A stretch of 64,000 nucleotides of DNA, from NCBI RefSeq assembly GCF_019583405.1, contig NZ_SZUU01000001.1, positions 927,752-991,751 of the forward strand. Reading direction: 5' to 3'. The notes under the pieces were generated by a model that made no database searches, was not told the origin of the DNA, and saw nothing but the letters and a program-made list of their open reading frames with translations. This document shows, piece by piece, positions 26,393 through 35,386 of the stretch. How positions within the stretch are numbered: position 1 is the stretch's first letter; the number at the start of each line of letters is the position of its first letter. The translations under genes and the position numbers were made by a program. The stretch comes from Bacteroides fragilis. Its GTDB lineage: Bacteria; Bacteroidota; Bacteroidia; Bacteroidales; Bacteroidaceae.

Positions 26393-26742
26393 TTCCTTTC
26401 TCCTTCCCTGTTTTCAAGAATCACTGTCATGTGGTCCAGTGCCCAGCCTACCAACGCCTCTACATGCGGAATCAAACTGCGTCCTGTCTCCGTCAGACAA
26501 TACTCAACTCGTGGCGGTACCTCCGCATACACCTTTCGTTGTACCAGTCCATCGGTTTCCAGTGTTCGAAGCGTGACAGTCAGCATCCGTTGCGAAATGT
26601 CATCAATCGTTTTATGAATGTCACTGAAGCGCATCGTTCCGTTTGCATTCAGTGTCACCAGTACCAGCATCGACCACTTGTCGCCCAGCCGGCACAACAC
26701 GTCCCTGATAGGACATGTCCCTGTAGGATGAAATTTTTTCAT
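26389..26742 (-). CDS. HxlR-family winged-helix regulator
   Basis: A 117-residue transcription factor. CPIRDVLCRLGDKWSMLVL (about 10-28) is the family's N-terminal signature, with Cys10 and Cys17 as possible redox sensors. MRFSDIHKTIDDISQRMLTVTLRTLETDGLV forms the DNA-binding helices and wing. HxlR proteins respond to aldehydes, quinones or disulfide stress. It faces a promoter that drives the remnant of a DJ-1/PfpI gene, so it may once have controlled that gene; it also co-transcribes the GNAT gene. Confidence 0.9.
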   Translation of the reverse strand: MKKFHPTGTCPIRDVLCRLGDKWSMLVLVTLNANGTMRFSDIHKTIDDISQRMLTVTLRTLETDGLVQRKVYAEVPPRVEYCLTETGRSLIPHVEALVGWALDHMTVILENREGERK

Positions 26743-26840
26743 TTTTTTATCTTTTCTGTTCCATTGAATTCCAGCAATAGTTATCTCTGTGCAAATTCCT
26801 TATTCTGAGGTTCGTTCTTGTTTATCCGCACAGAGAAACA

Positions 26841-26862
26841 TACATTTGCAAGCACAAAAGTA
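26841..26862. promoter_or_regulatory. face-to-face promoters between hxlR gene and DJ-1 remnant
   Basis: Plus strand TACATTTG (26841-26848) points to the DJ-1/PfpI remnant; minus strand TACTTTTG (26855-26862) points to the HxlR gene. The two -7 boxes are only 6 bases apart, so the two transcripts overlap at their starts. Confidence 0.5.
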
Positions 26863-26908
26863 ATAAACTTACGAAAGAGAACTATTGTTTCACTTAATAT
26901 TTTATGTT

Positions 26909-27043
26909 ATGACTAAGAAAGTCGCAGTATTAGCAGTCAATCCGACCAACGGCTTTGACTTGTTCCAGCACTCGGGAGATTTTTTCGCAACTAATACCCT
27001 TTGAACCATGGCACCTCAGTTGACCAAGGTTCTGGAAAAGTAA
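26909..27043 (+). pseudogene. internally deleted DJ-1/PfpI-family gene
   Basis: The frame starts TKKVAVLAVNPTNGFDLFQ, the N terminus of Bacteroides DJ-1/PfpI (type 1 glutamine amidotransferase-like) proteins of about 180 residues. After about a dozen further codons it hits TGA and then continues in the same frame as TMAPQLTKVLEK and a stop, which looks like that family's C terminus. In my memory of the family the residue before TM is Trp, so TGA probably replaced TGG. Roughly 130 codons, including the nucleophile-elbow Cys, are gone. The intact promoter (26841-26848) remains. No gene is seen in 27044-27256. Confidence 0.75.
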
Positions 27044-27256
27044 TGCCAGACACCTCCTTACAGACTTATCATGACAGTTTACCGGAAGCCATCCATAACG
27101 CTATCTGCTTCCCGACACACTTTGCGTTTTGCTCCCTCGCCACATTATCTACCCCAGTCTTTTCATATAATTAACTAAAAACAGAGCATAATTCATTTAT
27201 TATTAATACTTTTACAGTCAAATAAGCCCCAAACTACTATTATTTAATAATTTTTT

Positions 27257-30200
27257 ATGACTACTTTTTTTGGAGTAAAATCTATTTTCCGTACCCAGTC
27301 ACTGAGGAAACTGTTAATTATTTTCATCTGTTTTCTATCAGTAACTCCTGTGTCTTCCCAAAGAGATACAATAAATACTAAAGACTATATTTTGGTCATT
27401 AACACTTATACAGAAGCTTTTTCCTGGAGCAATCGCCTGATTTTCACAGCAACAGAGTTTGTCAAGGATGATCCTCACTTAGCTATCTATGCCGAACACA
27501 TGAATCTCTTAATGATGGATAATGACAGTACACTGCGTGAATTCAAGACCACCCTGTTTGAAAAGTATGGTTCCCACTCTCCGCGCATGCTATTATTGCT
27601 AGGTAATTCTACTTTAATGTTACGAGACGACTTCAGAAAAGTATGGGGTGACATTCCGGTTATACTTTGTTCCGAAAAAGACTACATCGGTCCCAAAGAA
27701 TATTATCTGAAAAAACAACCCATTCCTCCATCCGAACGAATTCCGCTGACTGAACTGGCCCAACCCTATAACCTTGTTCTTCTTTATTCCAACCAGTATG
27801 TTCGTGAGAATCTGGAATTAATGTTTCATATCCTTCCCGATATGAAAAAGCTGATTTACGTAGGCGATCAGAGATTCGTCAATCAAACGAACAGTATAGA
27901 AATACAGGAAGTACTACAATCCAGCCATCCCGAAGTCCAATATACTTTTTTATCTCCTGAGAATATTCTGGAAACCAACCAACTGATCGACTCTCTCAAC
28001 TTTGTTGATCCCCAGACCACCGGCATCCTGTTTTCTTCCTGGTTCTATAAGCGGAAGTTTGCAGGCAACACTTCACTGTCTATTGTATCACCCAAAATTG
28101 TTTCTACAGTTTCACCTCCCCTGTTTGCCCTCAGCAGTATTGACGTAAAAGACAAAAGCAGCGGAATGACCGGAGGATATTCTTACAATCAGGCAGAATT
28201 CAACAAACGGCTTCTCGGTATATTTTCCGATGTACTGAATGGCAAGCAACCCCGTAACCTCCCTTACTATTATCCTCTGGATGGTATGCCTATCATCAAT
28301 TATGAGACACTGATTCATAAAGGATTTTCTCCTGACTTATGTCCGGCCAACACGTATTTCATCAACAAACCGCGCACCTTTTGGGAACAATACAGCTATT
28401 TCCTTATAGGTACATGCATCTCCATCGTCCTGCTCGTCCTGTTTTTCCAGTACCGCATCCGCACACTGAACAGGCTCAAGAAAACACAGTTGAAAGAGAT
28501 AGAGACCATGACCAGCTATAAAAACCTGATCAACAACATGCCCATCCTCTATATGCAGGAGAAGCTGATAACAAACGAACAGGGTATAGGCACAGATTTA
28601 ATCTACCTGAACGTAAACTCCCATTTCGAACAGAAATTCTTCCGCAGAGAAGATACAGTAGGCAAGAAAGCCAGTGAGATGTTTCCCGAATCCCTCCCTG
28701 AATTTTTGCATTTCATTCAAATGTCACTCAAGGAAAACCGAGTTATTACTTTCCCATATTATTTCAGGAAAATCAATAAATTCTATGATATCGTCCTTAA
28801 AAGTACCCATCAGGACAATGTAGTCGATATTTTTTGTCTGGACAGCACTGAGTTGCATTTGGCACAACAAAAACTAACCGCCACTAACCGTAAACTGTCA
28901 ATGGCATTGGATGTGGCAAATATCATTCCTTGGAAATGGGACTTACTCAGCAAAACTATTCTTTGTGATATCAATAAACCCATCGAACTCAGCTCGCTCG
29001 GCAACAGCGTGAACGACGAGCAGTTGGCTGTGCCGGACTCGCAATACTTTTCAAAGATATTCAAAGAGGACCGCAAACGGGTGGAACAGGCTTATAAGGA
29101 CCTGATAGAAGGACGCACGGACAAGGTTAAAGAGGAGTATCGCGTAATCAACATAGAGAACCACACCCACAAAGTGGAATGGGTAGAAGCACAAGCCGCC
29201 GTAGAGTCACGCGACGAAAATGGAAATCCTACCACACTGGTGGGCTCTTCACTTGTCATCACCAAGCGTAAAAAGATGGAGATGGAACTTACCACAGCTA
29301 AAGACCGCGCCGAAGAATCCAACCGTCTGAAATCGGCTTTCCTTGCCAATATGAGCCATGAAATCCGTACTCCGCTGAATGCCATAGTAGGTTTTTCGGG
29401 TATTCTGGCATCTACCGACGAGGAAGAAGAAAAGCGGGAATACGTCAACATCATCGAAAACAACAATACCCTGCTCTTACAACTGATCAGTGACATCCTG
29501 GATCTGTCGAAAATAGAAGCCGGCACCCTTGAGTTCCAATATTCCAATGTCGAACTGAATGCCCTAATGAAAGAGTTGGAAAGCACGTTACAGCTCAAGA
29601 TGAAATCTGAAACCGTAAAGTTGGAATTTGTACCTTCGACAGACCGCTGCCTGGTTCATCTGGAAAAGAACCGTGTTTCCCAGCTGATCATCAATCTGGT
29701 GACCAATGCCATCAAGTTCACCGAGAAAGGGAGTATCCGCTTTGGCTACGAGCTTCGCGGAAAAGAGCTTTATTTCTACGTTGCCGACACCGGTTGCGGC
29801 ATTGCCAAGGACGAGCAGGAAAGCATATTCGGCCGATTCGTCAAACTGAACAGTTTCGCACAAGGCACAGGGCTCGGACTATCCATCTGCCAGACACTGG
29901 TCAACCACATGGGCGGACACATCGGTGTAGAATCAGAAAAAGGTAAAGGTTCCACATTCTGGTTTACCCTCCCTTACGAAGCCGCATCGACAGCCGAACC
30001 TGTCCGGAAAACAGTTATACAGCCCATTGCGGTAGAGAAAGACAAACTGACCATCCTGATTGCCGAAGACAACGAAAGCAACTTCAGGTTATTTGAGTCC
30101 ATCCTCCGCCAGGATTACCGCCTGCTTCATGCCTGGGACGGCCGCGAAGCCGTAGAAATATTCCGCAAAGAAGATCCGCAGATTATCCTGATGGATATCA

Positions 30201-30415
30201 ACATGCCGGTCATGGACGGATATGAAGCCACTAAAGAGATCCGTAAATATTCGGCCAAAGTCCCTATCATCGCAGTTACGGCCTTTGCCTACGCTTCGGA
30301 CGAACAGCGGGTGATGGAAAGCGGATTCGACGGATACATGCCCAAACCCATCAATGCGCGCCAGTTACAGGCACAGCTCAAAGAGATTATGCAGAAACGG
30401 ATCATCCTGCTATAA
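27257..30415 (+). CDS. hybrid sensor histidine kinase/response regulator
   Basis: A 1052-residue membrane sensor. Signal or first helix about residues 15-32; periplasmic domain about 35-375, reading like an ABC substrate-binding fold (YILVINTYTEAFSWSNRL, TGILFSSWFYKRKF, GGYSYNQAEF). A second helix (about 378-398) follows. In the cytoplasm lie one or two PAS-like regions, the dimerisation helix with phospho-acceptor His701 (MSHEIRTPLNAIVGFS), the ATPase domain (NLVTNAIKFTEKG, DTGCGIAKDEQ, GTGLGLSICQ) and a receiver domain with Asp980 (MDINMPVMDGYEAT). There is no C-terminal AraC helix-turn-helix, unlike Bacteroides HTCS proteins, so a separate output partner is needed. None is adjacent. Confidence 0.92.
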   Translation: MTTFFGVKSIFRTQSLRKLLIIFICFLSVTPVSSQRDTINTKDYILVINTYTEAFSWSNRLIFTATEFVKDDPHLAIYAEHMNLLMMDNDSTLREFKTTLFEKYGSHSPRMLLLLGNSTLMLRDDFRKVWGDIPVILCSEKDYIGPKEYYLKKQPIPPSERIPLTELAQPYNLVLLYSNQYVRENLELMFHILPDMKKLIYVGDQRFVNQTNSIEIQEVLQSSHPEVQYTFLSPENILETNQLIDSLNFVDPQTTGILFSSWFYKRKFAGNTSLSIVSPKIVSTVSPPLFALSSIDVKDKSSGMTGGYSYNQAEFNKRLLGIFSDVLNGKQPRNLPYYYPLDGMPIINYETLIHKGFSPDLCPANTYFINKPRTFWEQYSYFLIGTCISIVLLVLFFQYRIRTLNRLKKTQLKEIETMTSYKNLINNMPILYMQEKLITNEQGIGTDLIYLNVNSHFEQKFFRREDTVGKKASEMFPESLPEFLHFIQMSLKENRVITFPYYFRKINKFYDIVLKSTHQDNVVDIFCLDSTELHLAQQKLTATNRKLSMALDVANIIPWKWDLLSKTILCDINKPIELSSLGNSVNDEQLAVPDSQYFSKIFKEDRKRVEQAYKDLIEGRTDKVKEEYRVINIENHTHKVEWVEAQAAVESRDENGNPTTLVGSSLVITKRKKMEMELTTAKDRAEESNRLKSAFLANMSHEIRTPLNAIVGFSGILASTDEEEEKREYVNIIENNNTLLLQLISDILDLSKIEAGTLEFQYSNVELNALMKELESTLQLKMKSETVKLEFVPSTDRCLVHLEKNRVSQLIINLVTNAIKFTEKGSIRFGYELRGKELYFYVADTGCGIAKDEQESIFGRFVKLNSFAQGTGLGLSICQTLVNHMGGHIGVESEKGKGSTFWFTLPYEAASTAEPVRKTVIQPIAVEKDKLTILIAEDNESNFRLFESILRQDYRLLHAWDGREAVEIFRKEDPQIILMDINMPVMDGYEATKEIRKYSAKVPIIAVTAFAYASDEQRVMESGFDGYMPKPINARQLQAQLKEIMQKRIILL

Positions 30416-30436
30416 CAACAGGATGACCCGTTTTTA
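30402..30436 (+). terminator. terminator of the hybrid kinase gene
   Basis: TCATCCTG (30402-30409) pairs with CAGGATGA (30419-30426), and GTTTTT follows at 30430-30435. The first arm lies inside the last codons of the gene. Only 37 bases separate it from the convergent mgtA stop. Confidence 0.75.
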
Positions 30437-30452
30437 AGGTCTTTATTCGTGT

Positions 30453-33110
30453 TTACAGCCACTTCGTAAACCGCTTCACATACCATTGTTTAATAAGCTG
30501 CGTCAGCACACAATAGCTCAGCAGGATGCCTGCCAACCAGGGGAAATAACTGAGCGGCAACGGCATCAACCCGATGGAAGCCCCAAACTGCGTGAAGGGA
30601 ATGACGATTCCCAGAACCATGATGACGGACGTTAGTCCTAATACCGGCCAGGATGCCGTACTCTGAATAAACGGGATCTTGCGGGTACGGATCATATGTA
30701 CAATCAGCGTTTGCGACAGCAAGCCCTCTACAAACCAACCGGACTGAAAGAGAGTCTGATGTTCGGGAGAGTTGCAACCGAACACATACCACATGACCAG
30801 AAATAAGGCTATGTCGAAAATAGAACTGACCGGACCGATAAAAATCATAAAACGGCTCAGGTCGGATGCATCCCATTTGCGCGGCTTCATCAGGTATTCC
30901 GGATCCATCCGGTCGAACGGAATGGTGGACTGCGACGTATCGTACAGAAGATTCTGAACAAGCAGATGGACAGGCAGCATAGGCAGGAAAGGCAGAAAAG
31001 CACTGGCGGCCAGCACGCTGAACATATTGCCAAAGTTAGAACTGGCAGTCATCTTGATGTACTTCATAATGTTGCCAAACGTTCTGCGTCCCTCTATCAC
31101 TCCATCTTCAAGCACCATCAGATCTTTCTCCAGCAGAATAATGTCGGCACTCTCCTTGGCGATGTCCACAGCCGTATCCACAGATATACCCACATCGGAC
31201 TGGCGCAGGGCGGAAGCGTCATTGATGCCGTCACCCAGGAAGCCCACCGTATGTCCCAATTCCTGCAGCAAGGTGATGATACGGGTCTTCTGCATGGGAG
31301 CCAGCTTCGCAAACACGGTAGTCTGCCGTATTCTCAACTTCAGTTCTTCATCCGTCAGCCGCTCTATCTCCGTACCGTTCAGCGTACAGGCCGTATCGAC
31401 TCCCACCTGACGGCAGATGGTACGTACAACCGCTTCGTTATCACCGGACAGCACTTTCACATCGACTCCATGGCTATGGAGCTGCCGAATGGCATTGGCT
31501 GCCGAAGGTTTGGGAGGGTCGAGAAAAGCCAGATAACCGATCAGCACCATTCCGGATTCGTCTTCGACAGAAAAATCATGTTCTTTTTCTACCCAACTCT
31601 TCTGTGCCACTGCCAGCACACGCATACCTTCTTTGTTCATCTGCTCACTGATGACAAAGGCTTTCCGCCGCAGGTCATCGGTCAACTCGTGAACGGTTTT
31701 GCCGAACTCTGCATAAGTGCAGATTGCAAGCATCTCCTCTACCGCTCCCTTGGTGATGATCTGACGCTTCCTCTGTCCGTCTTCCACCACCACGGACATA
31801 CGTCGGCGGGTAAAGTCGAAGGGGATTTCGTCTACCTTGGTATAAGTATCCCTGAGATAATCCAACTGTAACTCACGAACATGTGAAAGGATGGCGCGAT
31901 CCATCAGATTCTTCAGCCCCGTCTGGAAATAACTGTTGAAATAGGCATGACGGAGTACGCGGCACTCGTGATCCTCGCTCCCGTCGGCATTGATAAACTT
32001 TTCCAGCACAATGTGGTCGCGGGTCAGTGTCCCGGTCTTATCGGTGCAAAGAATATCCATCGCCCCGAAATTCTGGATGGCGTTGAGGTTCTTGACAATG
32101 GTCTTTTTCTTAGCCATAGAGACAGCTCCTTTGCTCAGGTTAGCGGTGACAATCATCGGAAGCATCTCAGGAGTCAGTCCCACGGCTACGGAAATGGCAA
32201 AAATAAAGGCTTCGAACCAGTCGCCTTTCGTCACTCCGTTGATGAGAAACACCAGAGGCACCATCACCAGCATGAAACGGATCAGCAAAAGGCTGACATT
32301 GCTGATTCCTTTATCGAATGCCGTCTGCGCACGTACGCCGACGATACTCCGAGCGATGGTGCCCAGATAGGTATCTCGCCCTGTACCGAAAACAATGGCA
32401 CGTGCCGAACCGCTCACTACATTGGAGCCCATGAAGCAAATGTCATCGAGCTCGACCACACTGCCGGAACGGTGACGATCCTCCGCCAATACGGCACACT
32501 TCTCTATGGCATCGGATTCTCCGGTCAACGAGGACTGGCTGACGAACAGATCTTTCGACTCGATGACGCGGACATCGGCCGGAATCATATCTCCGGCAGC
32601 CAGACAGATGATGTCTCCCGGCACCAAGTCTGTAATGTTGATCTCGTACGGCTCCGGACCACCGCTACGAATGACGGATGCGGTATTTTTCACCATCTTT
32701 TGCAAAGCGTCCGAAGCCCTGCCGGAACGCCACTCCTGCGAGAAGCGCAACACGACACTCAGCATCACCATACTTCCGATGACAAGGATACTGGTCCACT
32801 CCCGTTCTTCGGGCCGGGCCATCCAGACGTCGAGCACCAACGACACAAGTACAAGTGCCATCAGTACACCGATAAAGGGGTTGATAAAGGTTTTGCAAAA
32901 CATCAGAAGCGGATTGGGGCGTGTCTCTTGCACGATTTTATTCTCACCGCAGCTTTTAAGCCGCTCTTCCGCATCCTCCTCCGAGAGTCCGTGGGGGGTA
33001 GTACAAAAATAGCCATACACCAACTTCAGCGGTTGGGTTGCTGCCAGAAATACCTTCTCGGTATTGAACTGCACAGTCTTGTCTGTTTGTTTCTTTCTAA
33101 AAATCATCAT
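30453..33110 (-). CDS. mgtA: Mg2+-importing P-type ATPase MgtA
   Basis: An 885-residue P-type ATPase of the IIIB (MgtA/MgtB) class that brings Mg2+ into the cell using ATP. Cation-ATPase N domain with GLSEEDAEERLKSCGENKIV (about 38-57). Actuator motif SSLTGESD (about 188-195). Phosphorylation motif CTDKTGTLT with Asp357. Nucleotide-domain motif KGAVEEML; hinge motif VGFLGDGINDASALRQSDVGIS. Helix 4 has VGLTPEMLPMIV, the Mg2+ class signature. Length is normal. The two-component system just upstream, and four 11-bp repeats before the promoter, suggest the neighbouring regulator controls it, by analogy with PhoPQ-mgtA in enterobacteria. Confidence 0.95.
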   Translation of the reverse strand: MMIFRKKQTDKTVQFNTEKVFLAATQPLKLVYGYFCTTPHGLSEEDAEERLKSCGENKIVQETRPNPLLMFCKTFINPFIGVLMALVLVSLVLDVWMARPEEREWTSILVIGSMVMLSVVLRFSQEWRSGRASDALQKMVKNTASVIRSGGPEPYEINITDLVPGDIICLAAGDMIPADVRVIESKDLFVSQSSLTGESDAIEKCAVLAEDRHRSGSVVELDDICFMGSNVVSGSARAIVFGTGRDTYLGTIARSIVGVRAQTAFDKGISNVSLLLIRFMLVMVPLVFLINGVTKGDWFEAFIFAISVAVGLTPEMLPMIVTANLSKGAVSMAKKKTIVKNLNAIQNFGAMDILCTDKTGTLTRDHIVLEKFINADGSEDHECRVLRHAYFNSYFQTGLKNLMDRAILSHVRELQLDYLRDTYTKVDEIPFDFTRRRMSVVVEDGQRKRQIITKGAVEEMLAICTYAEFGKTVHELTDDLRRKAFVISEQMNKEGMRVLAVAQKSWVEKEHDFSVEDESGMVLIGYLAFLDPPKPSAANAIRQLHSHGVDVKVLSGDNEAVVRTICRQVGVDTACTLNGTEIERLTDEELKLRIRQTTVFAKLAPMQKTRIITLLQELGHTVGFLGDGINDASALRQSDVGISVDTAVDIAKESADIILLEKDLMVLEDGVIEGRRTFGNIMKYIKMTASSNFGNMFSVLAASAFLPFLPMLPVHLLVQNLLYDTSQSTIPFDRMDPEYLMKPRKWDASDLSRFMIFIGPVSSIFDIALFLVMWYVFGCNSPEHQTLFQSGWFVEGLLSQTLIVHMIRTRKIPFIQSTASWPVLGLTSVIMVLGIVIPFTQFGASIGLMPLPLSYFPWLAGILLSYCVLTQLIKQWYVKRFTKWL

Positions 33111-33183
33111 AGTACATTTTTTTTAGAGATACGGGGCCGCTCCCTATTGGAAGAATCCCATTCATTCATTTGCATTTACAGTA

Positions 33184-33191
33184 CAAAGGTA
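33184..33191 (-). promoter_or_regulatory. -7 box of mgtA
   Basis: The minus strand reads TACCTTTG. The transcript would start near 33177, about 65 bases before the mgtA start. No TTTG occurs at the -33 spacing; the first of the 11-bp repeats sits there instead, which fits an activator-dependent promoter. Confidence 0.65.
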
Positions 33192-33214
33192 GGGAGCTCC
33201 CCGCAAAAGGGACG

Positions 33215-33253
33215 TTAGAGAACGATTAGAGTACTATTAGAGTTTTATTAGAG
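33215..33253 (-). promoter_or_regulatory. four 11-bp direct repeats, likely response-regulator boxes
   Basis: TTAGAG (plus strand; CTCTAA on minus) occurs at 33215, 33226, 33237 and 33248, exactly 11 bases apart, with A/T-rich 5-base spacers. OmpR/PhoB-family regulators bind such 11-bp direct repeats on one face of DNA. The array abuts the -33 region of the mgtA promoter and lies just after the stop of the sensor kinase gene. The neighbouring regulator is the obvious candidate; this is inference. Confidence 0.75.
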
Positions 33254-33258
33254 CTTCT

Positions 33259-34626
33259 TCAGATATGAGGAATTTCCACCGTATAGACCGTACCTTCACC
33301 CGGCTGGCTATTGACGGTGATTTCACCCTTATGGGTATGTATGATCTTTTGAGTCAGCATCATCCCGATGCCGTTTCCACGGGCATAGTCTTTATTGCTT
33401 CCCCGATAGAAAGGAGAAAACAGATGTTGCATGTCATCGGCATTCATACCGATACCCGTGTCCGAAAAGCGGATAACAGACTTTTGCTCCCAAAAGCTGA
33501 TCTGGACGAAAGAAGTGTGATTGGCGGAGAACTTGCAATTATTCTCCATCAGATTGACAAAAGCTGTTTTCAACAGATAGCCGTTGCCCAACACCGTGAG
33601 GACGGAGTCGTCATCGGCTTCTTCGCCGAATATCAATTCGATGGTATAGTCGGGATTGGCTTTCATCACCATCTCACGGGCATCGAGCAGAAGCTCGTCC
33701 AGACGGATCTCCTCCAATTTGATCTGCTCGGGCAGATAATCGGCTTTGGCCAGATTGAGCAATCCTTCGGAAAGTTTCACCAACTTACGCGAATCGTCGA
33801 GCGCATTACCGATGGCACGGCGATATTCTTCGGAAGAACGCTCTTTCAACAGAGCCAGTTCAAGTTCGGCAATCAGGGCAGCCATGGGAGTACGCAGTTC
33901 ATGGGACACATTGCTGACGAACATTTTCTGAGAATCGAAAGACTGTTCCAACCTTTCCAGCATCTGGTTGAAGGTGGTGGCAAGTTCGCCCAATTCATCT
34001 TTTTCGTCCTTCACCGGCACACGCAGGTCGAGACGGGAAGCAGAAATAGCTTCCACCTCCCCGAGAATATCGGACACAGGAGCCAGGGCACTCCGCGAAA
34101 GCAGGTAACCGACTCCCGCCAAAAGAGCGATACCTAAAAAGAAAAGAACAATCAGCATGGTCTGCAAAGAGTGTTGCTTGGCATATCCGTAACCATCGAA
34201 AGCAGCCGCTGTGATGACATAAGGTTTACCATGGAACGTGTAAAGGAGCCCGATGACCTGATAACCGTCTTGATAAAACTCGATAGATTTATTTTGCAAA
34301 ATTCGGTCGATCATCTCAGGGGTCTCTTTCACCAGGTCGATCTGCTTGGCATCATGATAAAGCAAATGGAAAGTAGTATCGTAGATGGCTACCTCCACTT
34401 CATTAATAAATTCGCGGTTGTTGAGGTAAATGGACTGCATGGTCTTGGCATCCACCCGGTTGTCGAGGAAAAGGTTGGCTTTGGTGATGCCTTCCTTTTT
34501 CAGGTCACGGAAGAATTCATTGCTCCGGTTCCGCTCCGAAAACAGATAGATAGCAGCTACCAGCAACAGAAAAACGGCTGCCGTGAAACCGGTATAGCGG
34601 AGAGTGAGCCGGGTACCTATCTTCAT
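33259..34626 (-). CDS. HAMP-type sensor histidine kinase
   Basis: A 455-residue membrane kinase paired with the overlapping response-regulator gene. First helix about residues 10-29, periplasmic loop about 30-155, second helix about 156-176, then HAMP linker (LAPVSDILGEVEAISASRLDLRV). The phospho-acceptor is His242 (NVSHELRTPMAALIAE). The ATPase lobes show NLMENNCKFSANH, DTGIGMNADDM and GNGIGMMLTQKI. The periplasmic part is rich in Asp/Glu, which could suit divalent-cation sensing but is not proof. The gene overlaps the regulator by 4 bases. mgtA lies 149 bases downstream with its own promoter. Confidence 0.93.
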   Translation of the reverse strand: MKIGTRLTLRYTGFTAAVFLLLVAAIYLFSERNRSNEFFRDLKKEGITKANLFLDNRVDAKTMQSIYLNNREFINEVEVAIYDTTFHLLYHDAKQIDLVKETPEMIDRILQNKSIEFYQDGYQVIGLLYTFHGKPYVITAAAFDGYGYAKQHSLQTMLIVLFFLGIALLAGVGYLLSRSALAPVSDILGEVEAISASRLDLRVPVKDEKDELGELATTFNQMLERLEQSFDSQKMFVSNVSHELRTPMAALIAELELALLKERSSEEYRRAIGNALDDSRKLVKLSEGLLNLAKADYLPEQIKLEEIRLDELLLDAREMVMKANPDYTIELIFGEEADDDSVLTVLGNGYLLKTAFVNLMENNCKFSANHTSFVQISFWEQKSVIRFSDTGIGMNADDMQHLFSPFYRGSNKDYARGNGIGMMLTQKIIHTHKGEITVNSQPGEGTVYTVEIPHI

Positions 34627-35312
34627 AACTCCTGCCTGAATATAAAGCCCATACCGGGTTTGGTATGGATCAGTTTCACATCATAGTCCCGGTCTATCTT
34701 TTTGCGGAGATAGTTGATGTACACATCGATAAAGTTGGTGCCCGTATCGAAATGGGTATTCCACACCTTGTCGGCTATTTCAACACGGGTAAGTAACCGT
34801 TCGGGGTTCTCGGCCATATAAAGCAACAGGTTGTACTCTTTGGGAGAGAGTTTAATCTCCCTCTCCTGCCGATAGACGGTTTTTGTCTGCCGGTCGATGC
34901 GCAAGTCCGCATAGACGAGTTCCGTAAGTTGTGTTTCGGGTATACCGGGAAGTCGTCGTTTCAGCAATACCTTGATACGGGCATTGAGTTCGCGGAAATC
35001 GAAAGGTTTCACCATATAGTCGTCAGCCCCGGCATCGAAACCGTCGAGCTTATCATCCGTTGTGCCTAACGCTGTCAGCATCAGCACCGGAACCCGGTTA
35101 TTAATGTTCCGTATCTCTTTACAGAGTTCGAAACCACTCATCTTCGGCAAGATTACATCGGAAATGACCATCTGAAACTCTCCGGTACGGAACAGGCGCA
35201 ACCCCCAAGCTCCGTCGTAGGCAAGTTCCACCTGATAGCCGGACTCTTCAAGACCGCGCTTCAGCAGTTCCGCCACACGCTGTTCATCTTCCACAACCAG
35301 TATCTTTATCAT
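34623..35312 (-). CDS. OmpR-family response regulator
   Basis: A 229-residue regulator. The receiver domain (1-120) has acidic Glu9/Asp10... pocket residues in VVEDEQ, phospho-acceptor Asp52 (ISDVILPKMSG) and Lys102 (VKPFDF). The winged-helix DNA-binding domain follows (about 130-229: LSPKEYNLLLYMAENPERLLTR, DVYINYLRKKID). An AAGGAGGG ribosome-binding site stands 11 bases before the ATG, strong for Bacteroides. Phosphorylated by the coupled kinase, it is the likely binder of the 11-bp repeats at mgtA. Confidence 0.93.
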   Translation of the reverse strand: MIKILVVEDEQRVAELLKRGLEESGYQVELAYDGAWGLRLFRTGEFQMVISDVILPKMSGFELCKEIRNINNRVPVLMLTALGTTDDKLDGFDAGADDYMVKPFDFRELNARIKVLLKRRLPGIPETQLTELVYADLRIDRQTKTVYRQEREIKLSPKEYNLLLYMAENPERLLTRVEIADKVWNTHFDTGTNFIDVYINYLRKKIDRDYDVKLIHTKPGMGFIFRQEL

Positions 35313-35354
35313 GATGCAATCCCTCCTTACCGTTAGTTATCAATTCACCGGGCA

Positions 35355-35386
35355 CAAAGATAAACACATAATGATAAATCCTCAAC
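35355..35386 (-). promoter_or_regulatory. promoter of the two-component operon
   Basis: On the minus strand GTTG (35383-35386), a 20-base spacer, then TATCTTTG (35355-35362). The transcript starts near 35348. No TTAGAG repeats are present here, so autoregulation through that box is not suggested. The -7 box lies beside, and the -33 box inside, the AraC remnant read on the other strand. Confidence 0.65.

Noticed and set aside
27257..30415. The large kinase considered as a classical HTCS polysaccharide sensor
   Set aside because: No C-terminal AraC helix-turn-helix, no two-bladed propeller sensor, and no SusC/SusD genes around.
30966..31871. A 301-codon plus-strand frame opposite mgtA
   Set aside because: Antisense shadow of the P-type ATPase; no motifs of its own.
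31947..33218. A 423-codon open frame on the plus strand opposite mgtA
   Set aside because: It runs antisense through the conserved MgtA coding sequence, is rich in His/Gln as expected from the complementary frame, and shows no family motif or promoter.
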